From Pseudomonas sp. QTF5 (lineage in GTDB: Bacteria; Pseudomonadota; Gammaproteobacteria; Pseudomonadales; Pseudomonadaceae), in NCBI RefSeq assembly GCF_000512695.2, contig NZ_AZRW02000015.1, positions 62,001 to 126,000 of the forward strand: a DNA stretch of 64,000 nucleotides, in the 5' to 3' direction. Each line of letters begins with the position of its first letter. Position 1 is the first letter of the stretch. Positions 45,443 through 54,500 of this stretch are shown here, piece by piece. Made by a program: the position numbers and the translations under genes. Under the pieces are notes generated by a model. The model did no database searches and was not told the origin of the DNA. It saw only the letters and a list, made by a program, of their open reading frames with translations.

Positions 45443-45486
45443 GCGCGGCAGTATACGTCTCTGTTACAGCTAGCGAAGTGCAATCC

Positions 45487-45582
45487 ATGTGGGAGCGGGC
45501 TTGCTCGCGAAGGCGTCGGATCAGCCAGCATCAATGTTGAATGACACACCGCTTTCGCGAGCAAGCCCGCTCCCACAGGTTC
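45487..45582. repeat. REP pair with the conserved spacer
   Basis: gagcgggcttgctcgcgaag and cgcgagcaagcccgctccca frame a spacer containing agcatcaatgttgaatgaca, in the usual orientation. Confidence 0.88.
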
Positions 45583-45603
45583 CGCGTCGCTACACAGTAC
45601 GGA

Positions 45604-45945
45604 TTACAGCGAGATATCCAGCCTGGCAATCTTGCCCTGTTCATTGAGGCGGAACATGTAGCGCAGTTCCAGCGGGCTGCCGGGAAACGTGCCGGAGATC
45701 AGGTTATGAACCAACACTTTGCCGGTGCGCAGCTGAACGTCAAGCACCTCGACCCGTGGCTGATAACGTTGGGCGGTGTCTTGCATCCATTGGGCGATGG
45801 CTTGCGTGCCGACCTGATGCTGCCCCTCATCGAACACGTTGGCATCCTCAGCGAAAAAACTGGCAACCCTCGACGTATCGCGGGCATTGGCAGCGGCAAT
45901 GTAGGCGGCGATGGCGGGGGCCAGTGAAGAGGCTGGACTGGACAT
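45604..45945 (-). CDS. SnoaL/NTF2-like small protein
   Basis: 113 residues with AAGGAG before the ATG. Fold signs: AYIAAANARDTSRVASFFAE at the first helices, a central GTQAIAQWMQDTAQRYQP, and beta strands ending in LNEQGKIARLDISL. A cone-shaped ketosteroid-isomerase-like domain; small-molecule binding or isomerisation possible. It lies 52 bases after the WYL regulator on the same strand, so it may be its target or partner. Confidence 0.82.
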   Translation of the reverse strand: MSSPASSLAPAIAAYIAAANARDTSRVASFFAEDANVFDEGQHQVGTQAIAQWMQDTAQRYQPRVEVLDVQLRTGKVLVHNLISGTFPGSPLELRYMFRLNEQGKIARLDISL

Positions 45946-45997
45946 GTTTACGGCTCCTTGTGAGTAGATTCTGGAGCCATGCTAAAACAAGCCTGTG

Positions 45998-46714
45998 TCA
46001 GTTTTTGTCAGGAGTGAAACGCCCTGCTTCGTCGAGCTGCATCTGCTTGCGCCAGGTGCGCAACAGGTCGCTGCGCCGCCCTGGATAGCGTTCGCCCTGC
46101 GCACTGGCGGCGGATAGCCGGTCGGTGCGGAACGTGCGATAAGCGCTGCGCAATTCACACCAGGCAACGATGATCCGCACTTCATTGAGGAAACCCAGAG
46201 CCAACGGCCAGATCAGCCGCTGACTGGGCACCTGATTGGCATCGGCGTAATCGATGTGCAGCTTGGCCTGATCGCGGATGGCTTGGCGAAACACGTTCAA
46301 AGGCACGGCATTTTGCGGATAGCCATAACCCGGCGGGCCCGGCAGCACCGTCGGGTTGCGCAAGGCCTCTTGGGCCGCCGGATCGAGTACCGCGGCGATT
46401 TTTGCCAGGGCATCGGCCGCGGCTTTGCCCAAGACCTCATCGCCACGCTGATCCACGTAGCGCAAGCCGAGCACGATGGCTTCGGTTTCATCGGCATTGA
46501 GCATCAAGGGAGGCAGAAACAGACCGCTGCGCAATACATAGCCAATCCCCGCCTCGCCAAAGATCGGCGCGCCGAGCGCGGTGAGTTCCGCGATGTCGCG
46601 GTACAGCGTGCGTTCGGAAATCTCCAGTTCGCTGGCCAATGTCGCGGCAGTCACCGGACGACTTTTGCCCCGCAGCACTTGTAACAAAGTCAATAGACGG
46701 CTGGTTCGCGACAC
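45998..46714 (-). CDS. YafY-type HTH and WYL-domain transcriptional regulator
   Basis: 238 residues from a GTG. N-terminal HTH (RLLTLLQVLRGKSRPVTAAT, SERTLYRDIAELTALGAPI), then a WYL domain (KLHIDYADANQVPSQRLIWP, IIVAWCELRSAYRTFRTDRL). The HTH has the usual DeoR-like form. WYL domains often sense nucleic acid or a small ligand. Confidence 0.9.
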   Translation of the reverse strand: MSRTSRLLTLLQVLRGKSRPVTAATLASELEISERTLYRDIAELTALGAPIFGEAGIGYVLRSGLFLPPLMLNADETEAIVLGLRYVDQRGDEVLGKAAADALAKIAAVLDPAAQEALRNPTVLPGPPGYGYPQNAVPLNVFRQAIRDQAKLHIDYADANQVPSQRLIWPLALGFLNEVRIIVAWCELRSAYRTFRTDRLSAASAQGERYPGRRSDLLRTWRKQMQLDEAGRFTPDKN

Positions 46715-46799
46715 GGTCGACAGGCTCTTTCCTGAAAAGTTGTCGGAGCTTAGCAGAGGCTGCTGTCAGAAATTGGCAGGAGTCATTCGCCAATCTGAA

Positions 46800-46893
46800 A
46801 AGCTTCGCGGGCAACAGCCTCGCTCCTGCAGGATTGTGGCGATCCCTGTAGGAGCGAGCGGTGCGGCGATCCGACTTGCCCGCGAAGGCGTCA
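46800..46893. repeat. REP-type inverted pair
   Basis: cttcgcgggcaacagcctcg and ccgacttgcccgcgaaggcg face each other with gtaggagcgagcggtgcggc between. Confidence 0.8.
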
Positions 46894-46977
46894 TAACAGA
46901 CTGCGAAATATCTTCGAATCACTGTCAGCGCGTTGTGCGCTATCGTGCTGAATAACTTCCTGTTCGAGAGCCTGTCC

Positions 46978-47445
46978 ATGCGCAGATTGTTTGTCCTGTT
47001 CCTCCTGCTGCTCTCCCTAAGCGCCTGCGCCCTGTTCCCTCATCGCGACCCGCTGAACATCAACGTGGTCGGTATCGAGCCGCTGCCAAGCCAGGAACTG
47101 GAAGTGCGCTTTGCGGTAAAGCTGCGCGTGCAAAACCCCAATGAAACGGCGATCGACTACAACGGCGTGGCCCTGGACCTGGAGGTGAACGGTCAATCCC
47201 TCGCCTCCGGTGTCAGCGACCAATCGGGCTCGATTCCGCGTTTTTCCGAAGCAGTCATCGTGGTGCCGGTGAGCGTTTCGGCCTTCTCGGTGCTGCGTCA
47301 GACCCTCGGGCTGGGTCAGCTGCAGACACTGAACAATCTGCCGTACGTGCTTCGGGGAAAATTGGCCAGCGGCGTGTTCGGCACGATGCGTTTCGTTGAT
47401 CGCGGCAAGCTCAGCCTGCCGGGGCCGACCACCGGCACGTGGTAA
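46978..47445 (+). CDS. LEA type 2 (WHy) domain lipoprotein
   Basis: 155 residues from the ATG starting MRRLFVLFLLLLSLSACALF; lipobox LSAC gives Cys17 as lipidation site. The mature part has the water-stress/WHy pattern: VVGIEPLPSQELEVRFAVKL, LRVQNPNETAIDYNGVALDL and a Ser/Val-rich beta sheet. The +2 residue is Ala, so outer membrane sorting is expected. An upstream in-frame ATG at 46933 is rejected. Confidence 0.87.
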   Translation: MRRLFVLFLLLLSLSACALFPHRDPLNINVVGIEPLPSQELEVRFAVKLRVQNPNETAIDYNGVALDLEVNGQSLASGVSDQSGSIPRFSEAVIVVPVSVSAFSVLRQTLGLGQLQTLNNLPYVLRGKLASGVFGTMRFVDRGKLSLPGPTTGTW

Positions 47446-47448
47446 TGC

Positions 47449-49026
47449 TCACGGCTCGGCCCGTGGTTTAACGGGATCGATCACCTGGGTCACGCAATGT
47501 TTGAGACCTTCTACGTGCCAGTTGGCCCATAGCCGACTTCTGCCGGTGCTGTCTTCATCCGGCTCTATCGCCAGCCAGTTTCGAGCGGCGATCAGGTAAC
47601 GCCCCCGTGCACCGATGGGCAACATGGTTCCGGTGATGGCGTAGTCGATCTGTTCCTGATGCTTGCCAATGGACTCCAGAAACTGCACCGCCAACACCGG
47701 CGGTGAAGGATGCACGACCCCGGTCGAAATCAATTGGTAGATCAATCCTGAACCATCGTTGCGATGCCGGGACAACGTCGATTCGATCACGCAAGCCCCT
47801 GCCACATGAACATCACCGGACACCAGCGTGACCTTGCAGGATTCGGCGTGGGCGAAATCCAGCAGCCGCATGATCAACCGCTTGCGTTCGTCTCGATGGG
47901 GCAGGCTTCGCCAATGGTCGCGCAAATCGTCCTCGAGCTCCTGTTGCCCCGAGATCAGGTCCAGTGCCATTTCGGCCGCCTGCAAATCCAGGTAACCCAC
48001 GGGAATACTCGACATCAGCAGCAAGTGCTTATGCCCCTTGACCTTGCCCAGCCACGCATAAATCGCATCCCAACTGACGGGCGAAATGATCCGGGTTTGC
48101 CGAGCCGGCGGAGTCGTCAAATCCGGCGCACGTTCGCTGCGCAGGTCGGGAACCAGCAATGCCAATTCACCCAGGCCGGTAAACCCCAGGTGAAAGCCGT
48201 CAGCGGTGTCGGGAATCGCACAGGGATGAGTATCAGCGGACGGTTTGAGGTGCGGATGAGTCTGGATCAGTTGCTGCTGGAAAATCCTGAAATAACGTTT
48301 GGCCGTGGCAAACAGTCCCTGAAACACCGGGCTTGAATGCAATATCTCATCATAGGAACCCCAGCCATCGACGATGTCATGGTCATCCCACATCATCACG
48401 GTCGGAACAGCGCTGAGCAGCTTCGCGACCTCGGGTTGTTTCCAGTGCTCCAGGTAGAGTCTGGCGAAGAACTTGTCCAGATCGGCTTCGATCACCTTGC
48501 TGTAGACCGCCTTTCGACGGTCGGCGAAGGGTTTGGCAAACCATGTTTTCATCGACGACACACTGCTGCGCATCTCGTCGCTATAAACCTGATCGCCCCC
48601 CATCAACAACAGATGATAGGGCTTGCTTTGATGAGCCCCCCACATGTGCTCCCAACGCTCGTTGTTCCGGTCCACCTTCTCCATGTCCTTGGGGTCCGAG
48701 AAACCGTTGCACGACACATAGGCCAAGCGCGGCGACTGGCCCTCGGCCGGAACGACGAAGTTGGCCTGCGCGCCCTCTATCTTGATCGTGTAAGTGCTGG
48801 CAACAGCCTGGTCTTGCAGCGCTTTGAAATCGATGCGCCAGACGCGGAACTGAGGATTGAGCAACGGGATATCGGCGGTGGCCAACGGTTTGCCGGCAGT
48901 GACACCGCCGGGTACTTTTACGCTGGGTGATGTCGCGCCCAAGGGTAAAACCACTAGAGCAGATACGTTATAGACATTACTGTTGATGCCACGAAATTGC
49001 AGAATCGGGCCGAGTAACAAACTCAT
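47449..49026 (-). CDS. PhoD-like metallophosphatase
   Basis: 525 residues, without a signal peptide. Metallophosphatase motifs in PhoD order: LAYVSCNGFSDP (a Cys at the usual Asp area), LLMGGDQVYSDEM, VMMWDDHDIVDGWGSYDE and LVSGDVHVAG. The N-terminal section is beta-rich. The lack of a Tat signal suggests a cytoplasmic or phage-defence-like role, not the classical secreted alkaline phosphatase D. Confidence 0.85.
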   Translation of the reverse strand: MSLLLGPILQFRGINSNVYNVSALVVLPLGATSPSVKVPGGVTAGKPLATADIPLLNPQFRVWRIDFKALQDQAVASTYTIKIEGAQANFVVPAEGQSPRLAYVSCNGFSDPKDMEKVDRNNERWEHMWGAHQSKPYHLLLMGGDQVYSDEMRSSVSSMKTWFAKPFADRRKAVYSKVIEADLDKFFARLYLEHWKQPEVAKLLSAVPTVMMWDDHDIVDGWGSYDEILHSSPVFQGLFATAKRYFRIFQQQLIQTHPHLKPSADTHPCAIPDTADGFHLGFTGLGELALLVPDLRSERAPDLTTPPARQTRIISPVSWDAIYAWLGKVKGHKHLLLMSSIPVGYLDLQAAEMALDLISGQQELEDDLRDHWRSLPHRDERKRLIMRLLDFAHAESCKVTLVSGDVHVAGACVIESTLSRHRNDGSGLIYQLISTGVVHPSPPVLAVQFLESIGKHQEQIDYAITGTMLPIGARGRYLIAARNWLAIEPDEDSTGRSRLWANWHVEGLKHCVTQVIDPVKPRAEP

Positions 49027-49094
49027 GGACAGTCCATCCGTTGACAGGGGTGTGAACGCCTAGAGACTAGACGACAATCACGCCCCCAACGGCA

Positions 49095-49414
49095 ATGCTG
49101 TTCACTGAAGCGCACTCATCAGTCATGCCTACCTTTGTGGCGAGCGAGCCGGCGTTGGGGCTGAGTCGGCGGGTATGCGCGTCGACCACGCACTTTGCCG
49201 CGTTGCCGTATCTGCTCAAGGGCAGTCAGGCGGTGGCGACTATCCAGCTCATGCGGCTCGAAGTATCGCCGCGCTCAGCGGACTGGCGCTGCTGCCCTGC
49301 CCTTTGGCGCTGCCACGCTATCCGATCGAGCTGGGCTGGCGCACCAGTGCGCAGCTCGATCCGGTGGTATTGAAAGTGCGTGAAGCCATTGTCGCGATCT
49401 TTTCCCACTCGTAG
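49095..49414 (+). pseudogene. Frameshifted remnant of a LysR-family regulator
   Basis: Two overlapping frames together read like a LysR C-terminus: FAALPYLLKGSQAVATI in frame one, then AHAARSIAALSGLALLPCPL and PIELGWRTSAQLDPVVLKVR in frame two. The switch is near 49242. A missing base, possibly one C, would restore one frame. The DNA-binding half is absent. Confidence 0.7.
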
Positions 49415-49435
49415 GGAATAGTGTCTGGCAGAAGT

Positions 49436-49687
49436 TTACTTAGCGGCCATCAGCCGATTGACTTCACTGCGCACCATGTTCGCAAATTCCGGGGGCGACA
49501 TGCCGTCGAGTTCGGAGCGGACCCACTCGGCCCATTTGCCTTTGCGCTTGGCACGCTCACCGAACAATCGGGCGGCTTCGCCCTTGGCTTTGCCCAGGTT
49601 GTTTTGCCAGAGTTCGAACAGACGGGATTTTTCATCTTCAAGCGCCGCGCGCTCGGCAAGGGATTTGTCGGCCAGATTGAAGCTCAT
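49436..49687 (-). CDS. Small conserved cytoplasmic protein, unknown function
   Basis: 83 residues, highly charged and helical: LAERAALEDEKSRLFELWQN, KGEAARLFGERAKRKGKWAE, then EFANMVRSEVNRLMAAK. Ribosome site CAGGAAAT. No membrane segment or cysteine. Convergent with the LysR remnant. Confidence 0.68.
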   Translation of the reverse strand: MSFNLADKSLAERAALEDEKSRLFELWQNNLGKAKGEAARLFGERAKRKGKWAEWVRSELDGMSPPEFANMVRSEVNRLMAAK

Positions 49688-49851
49688 GGGAATTTCCTGC
49701 TGCGTAAAATAGGCGACATCTTACACTGTAGGAAGAAATGTCCTGCCCTGGATTTTCCTCAGGGTGAAGTCGCCAGACAAAATGGCTGCAACTTTTGCCA
49801 TGGCGCCAGACTCCATTGTTCACCGCCCATTCACCTGCAAGGAGTACTTCA

Positions 49852-50169
49852 ATGGCCCGTAAAATCATCGATCAAGTCGCCGAGGATCAAATCAAGGATC
49901 AGGTCTTCAGCGAACTTCAGGCCCTGATCGAAGAGTCGGAAAAACTGCTGAAGAGCAGTGCTTCACTGGTCGGTGAGGAAGCGGACACCCTTCGTGGGCA
50001 AATCGCCCAGAAGCTCCAGCAGGCGCAGGGTTCAGTCTCCAGTATGCGTGACCGGACCAGGCCCGCGGTCGAGGCCAGCGAAATCTACATCGGTGGTCAT
50101 CCTTGGCAAACCGTGGCGATATCCGCAGGATTCGGTCTGGTGGTGGGGCTGTTGCTGGGCCGGCGTTAA
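49852..50169 (+). CDS. ElaB/YqjD/DUF883 family membrane-anchored protein
   Basis: 105 residues with AAGGAG before the ATG. A long helical part (DQVFSELQALIEESEKLLKS, LRGQIAQKLQQAQGSVSSMR), then the HPWQTVAISAGFGLVVGLLL C-terminal anchor and GRR end typical of the family. Relatives anchor ribosomes to the inner membrane in stationary phase. Confidence 0.9.
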   Translation: MARKIIDQVAEDQIKDQVFSELQALIEESEKLLKSSASLVGEEADTLRGQIAQKLQQAQGSVSSMRDRTRPAVEASEIYIGGHPWQTVAISAGFGLVVGLLLGRR

Positions 50170-50192
50170 GTCATTGAGCGTCTATGCGGAAC

Positions 50193-50287
50193 CTGTGGGA
50201 GCGGGCTTGCTCGCGAAAGCGGTGTGTCAGGCGACATCAATGTTGACTGTACCGCCGCCTTCGCGAGCAAGCCCGCTCCCACATTAG
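50193..50287. repeat. REP pair with the conserved spacer
   Basis: gagcgggcttgctcgcgaaa and ttcgcgagcaagcccgctcc frame gtgtcaggcgacatcaatgt then tgactgtaccgcc. Confidence 0.9.
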
Positions 50288-50302
50288 GTATTGCGTTTGA
50301 TC

Positions 50303-51343
50303 TCAGAGCCCCGCCAGTTCCCGCAGGCTTGCCAGCGTCTGAGCATCCAGTGCAATGCCGTCAACTTTGGCTTTGGCGCGCTGCTGATGACGCCGATCAC
50401 CCGGTAACCGCTTGAGCCCCACACCATGCATCTGCCGGACCAGTTCCTGACTGCGCTCGGCAAAATTCTGCCCCGCCGATTTGCTCGGGTCGATCACGAT
50501 CAGCAGTTGACCGGTCCAGGGTGTTTTCGCCCCCGGATGGTTCGACCAGTCGAACTCGAAAGAAAAATTGCCTCCGGTCAACGCCGCCGCCAACAACTCC
50601 ACCATCATCGACAGCGCCGAGCCCTTGTGCCCGCCAAACGGCAACAAGGCGCCGCCCTCAAGGATCGCTTTCGGATCCTGGGTCGGCTGACCGAGGCTGT
50701 CCACACCCATGCCCGCCGGCAAACGCTCGCCTTTACGCGCAGCGATCTGTACATCGCCATGGGCGATGGCGCTGGTCGCCAGGTCGAAGACGATCGGATC
50801 ACCGTTGGCGCGAGGGGCGGCGAAGGCAATCGGGTTGGTCCCGAACAGCGGCCGATCGGCACCGTGCGGCACCACGCAAGTCATGCTGTTGACCACGCTC
50901 AGTGCCACCAGGCCTTCATCGGCAAACGGCTCGACGTCTGGCCACAACGCGGCGAAATGGTGGGAATTACGGATAGCCAGCACCGCAATGCCTGCGCTGC
51001 GGGCTTTCTCGACCAGCAATGACCGCGCCGCCGCAAGAGCCGGTTGGGCAAAACCATTGGCGGCGTCGACCCGGACAAACCCCGAAGCCACATCCTCGAC
51101 CACCGGCACAGCCTGACCATTGACCCAGCCGCTCTGCAGCGTCGACACATAACCGGGAATGCGAAAAACACCGTGACTGTGAGCCCCGTCGCGCTCGGCG
51201 CCGGCGCAGTTGAGGGCCAGGGTTCTGGCGACAGCGGCTGAGGTGCCGTGGCGCAGGAAGATCTGCTCGAGCAACGCCGTCAGCGCTTCGAAGGGCAAGT
51301 TTTGCGAAACCGCAGTAGACACATGATCGTGTGGTGCAGACAT
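50303..51343 (-). CDS. dpkA: Delta1-piperideine-2-carboxylate / pyrroline-2-carboxylate reductase (malate/lactate dehydrogenase-like)
   Basis: 346 residues from the ATG at MSAPHDHVSTAVSQNLPF, with CTGGAG upstream; a frame start 14 codons earlier is weak. Family signs: CAGAERDGAHSHGVFRIPGY with the catalytic His, NSHHFAALWPDVEPFADEG, and LPFGGHKGSALSMMVELLAA. Close in memory to Pseudomonas DpkA, which uses NADPH to reduce Pip2C and Pyr2C in D-lysine and D-proline catabolism. Confidence 0.88.
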   Translation of the reverse strand: MSAPHDHVSTAVSQNLPFEALTALLEQIFLRHGTSAAVARTLALNCAGAERDGAHSHGVFRIPGYVSTLQSGWVNGQAVPVVEDVASGFVRVDAANGFAQPALAAARSLLVEKARSAGIAVLAIRNSHHFAALWPDVEPFADEGLVALSVVNSMTCVVPHGADRPLFGTNPIAFAAPRANGDPIVFDLATSAIAHGDVQIAARKGERLPAGMGVDSLGQPTQDPKAILEGGALLPFGGHKGSALSMMVELLAAALTGGNFSFEFDWSNHPGAKTPWTGQLLIVIDPSKSAGQNFAERSQELVRQMHGVGLKRLPGDRRHQQRAKAKVDGIALDAQTLASLRELAGL

Positions 51344-51572
51344 CTGAAGCTCCAGTTTTATTATTAGGTACGGGCAACAGGTCAAACAAAGTTGCAGGGC
51401 AACCGGAAAACAATCCTCGATTAAGCGCTGTTTTACCGGCCTCCTGTCAAGCCTTCAGCGCAGTTTCAGGATCAAGCAATATGTACCGCACTCAGGCCTT
51501 TCATTCGTCCTAATGTTTTTCCTCAACCCAACGAGCTGCGATCTCCCGTCGCAGCCCCTTAGAGGAAACTCC

Positions 51573-54500
51573 ATGACGTCTTCCACACAACCCTATTTTT
51601 TCGATGAGGCGCATCGTGCGTCCCTTGCCAAGGAACCTGGTGCTCGCGAAGAAGCACTGAACTTCACCCTTGACGACCTGGATTGGTTGAACGGTGTTTA
51701 TCTTCCCACCCACGCAGCTCGCATGACCCAAACCAGGCCCATGCAAGTCGATCAACTGCTTCTGCGTTTCAGCGGTGCAACCGATATACCGTTGGCCGGG
51801 GCCTTTGCCATGAATCTGCCCAACACTGCGTCGGTGATGCTCTACACGCCGTGGAAGGGCCTGATCAAATTTGCCGACATGGCCAGCCTCAAGTATCAAC
51901 TTGAGCAATGGCTTGGGCAGACCACCGGGCAACGAGAGCTGCTCCGTTACCTCTCCATCGAGCAGCGCGACGCTGTGTTGGCGGATGCGGTGTCTGGCAT
52001 TTCCACGAAAGTAGTCGAAGGGATCGTATTCCAGGACCAGGAGCGGCTCATCAAACTCAATCAGTCACACAACCTCAAGGCGATGATTGATGAGCTGGTG
52101 AAAATGCCGACGTTCCAGTGGATGCTGGACGAAACGCTCAAAACAGCACTGGCCAGGCGCTTCCCCACACTGGATCAGCGCCTGACTCGCCTGGATAGCT
52201 TTACCCGCTCCAACGCCGATAACATTGAACACCGCCGTAAGGTGTCTTCGATGCCACTGAGCGATGCCCTGCTGCATTACTACCTGACCCATCAATGGCC
52301 GCTGGGTGACTACAGGAATTTTTACCATCCCAGACATGGCACCAGCAGCGCCGCTGATAACCAGTTCTGGGAAAGCGCGATAACCGAGAGCGCAAAAAAC
52401 CTGGCGATTCGCCTTGGCAACCTGCTCGAAACCTTCTGGAATACCCCTATAAGCAACGGGCAATCGCGCTCGGAGTTTTTTTCCCGGTGCCTTTGCGATA
52501 CCTATCACACTCAACTTTTACTCAAACGCCAGCAAGGTGATTTGTCCTCGAGCGAATACCTGAAATTGACGACGGTCGGCGAGGCCGGCATCGATGACTC
52601 GTCGGCATCGAACGGAGCGCTGCGCATCGAAAAAGTGCGTGTCAGCGCACCTCAAAAGCATTATGCGCAACTGGCTTGTACCTTGATGATCGGCAGCAAC
52701 GAGCCCGTGAGTTATTTGTACACCCCATCCAGAGGTATCGACGCCACCTACAACCTGCCTGCAGTCAGACGCATTGTGTTGAACATGATGAAAAGCGAAC
52801 GTCGTGAGGACAATCTGCTCGATTTCATGTCCCTCGAAGAACGTGACACATTCCTCTCATTCCATGAGAACGAACGCATGATCATCGGTGAGCCGGTTAC
52901 CGGCGCCGTGTTCGAGCAGCTCATGAAGGATATCCTCGACAAGCAACTGCAAAACCTGACTTATGCACTGCGCCTCTACCATGCAGGTGAAGGCATGCTC
53001 GACCCGCACGCGTTGCTTGACAAGGCGCTGGATGTACGGGGATTGATCGATCACCGGTTGCTGGTCGCCGATGTCGGTGGACGATGGAGCACGCAGCTGG
53101 ACCTGCGATGGAGTAAACAGTCGGAGCTACTACGGCGCACGCTCGCGGCCACCGTGCCCACTGAGTCGGCCACCGAACTGCTGCCCCTGCTCAGCGCCGC
53201 TGAACAGACGCTCGAACGGCAACTTGCCCTTCATCCTCCCATCCCCACCGCAACCCGCACTGTCGCCGAAGCGCAAAGTATCGTCGCAGAGTCCCTGGCG
53301 CGGCTGCGATCAGGCTTCACTCGCACGATGTCAACAGCATTGCACAGTGAGCTCAAACTGCGGACACTCGCCGGCACGCTGGGTGCTGTTGAACAGGCGA
53401 TCATCAAAACAGTCCTCGACACGCCTGCAAGGCTCCAGCGTGCCGGGCTGAACGGTTTTTTCCCCGATGTATTTGCGCTGGTGCTCAAGGCTGGCGACTC
53501 TACGGACTTAATGAAGCTGTCCAGCTGTTTCGTACTGACTGAACGTGGCGGTCTGGACCCGACCCATTCGGGCAAGGCCATCCTCTGGACGCCAACCCTG
53601 GGGTTTGAAGCGCTCCCGTCATTGACAGCATTGCTGAGCAGGCTCCAGAAACGCCTGCAAAACCCCGACAAACGCGTCTCACTGCTGGAAAACCTGAGCC
53701 GCGGCGAACGGATACTCAGCCACACATTGACCTTGGCGCCGCTGGAACTGATTCACGAAGACTTTCTCGACCACGTTCAAAAAAAACATGTTCGACTGGA
53801 CCCTGCGCTTGTCGAGAAAGCTCTTCACATCGCTCTTCCCGAGGGGACACGCTCCAGTCTTCTGAATCTCGTGTCCTTGCGCCAACCCATGACAGGGTTG
53901 CACCGGGCAATGGATATCGCCCGATCCCTGATCACTCGGCAAAAGCTTCCTGAATGGCTGGACAACGCTTCGATTGAAGATCAGATGCTGCATGCAGAAC
54001 TGCTCCAGCAACACGTGAACAATGTCAGCGACGACAACGACTATCTGACCGGCATTCGTTCGCTGCAGCGAACGGCCCACCATGAACTCGAGAAGCGACT
54101 CAAGGCAGATACCTTCAATATTGACCCGGACAACGTCCAGGTACAGATCAGCTCGCCTTCGACGGCCTCGGACTCAACATCGACATCGACATCGACATCG
54201 ACATCAACGCAAACGCAAACGCAAACGCAAACCCTCACAGATTTCGCCTTGATTCACTTTCATGACCTGGATCAGGCCCGTTTCAAACTGGTTTCACTTG
54301 ACGCCACTGCGATTCCTCAAGGGATGGACGAAAGCTATGTCAAACGTTTGATCCAGAATCTGAACCTCGGCCAGCATCAGCGAACCGTATTGAATGCCGA
54401 ACTTGCCGACACCCACAGCAACGCTGCAACACGTAAAAAACGGTTCGCAGCACAGTTGCCGTGGCAACTCCTGCACTACGCCCACGCAGAAAAACTGCAA

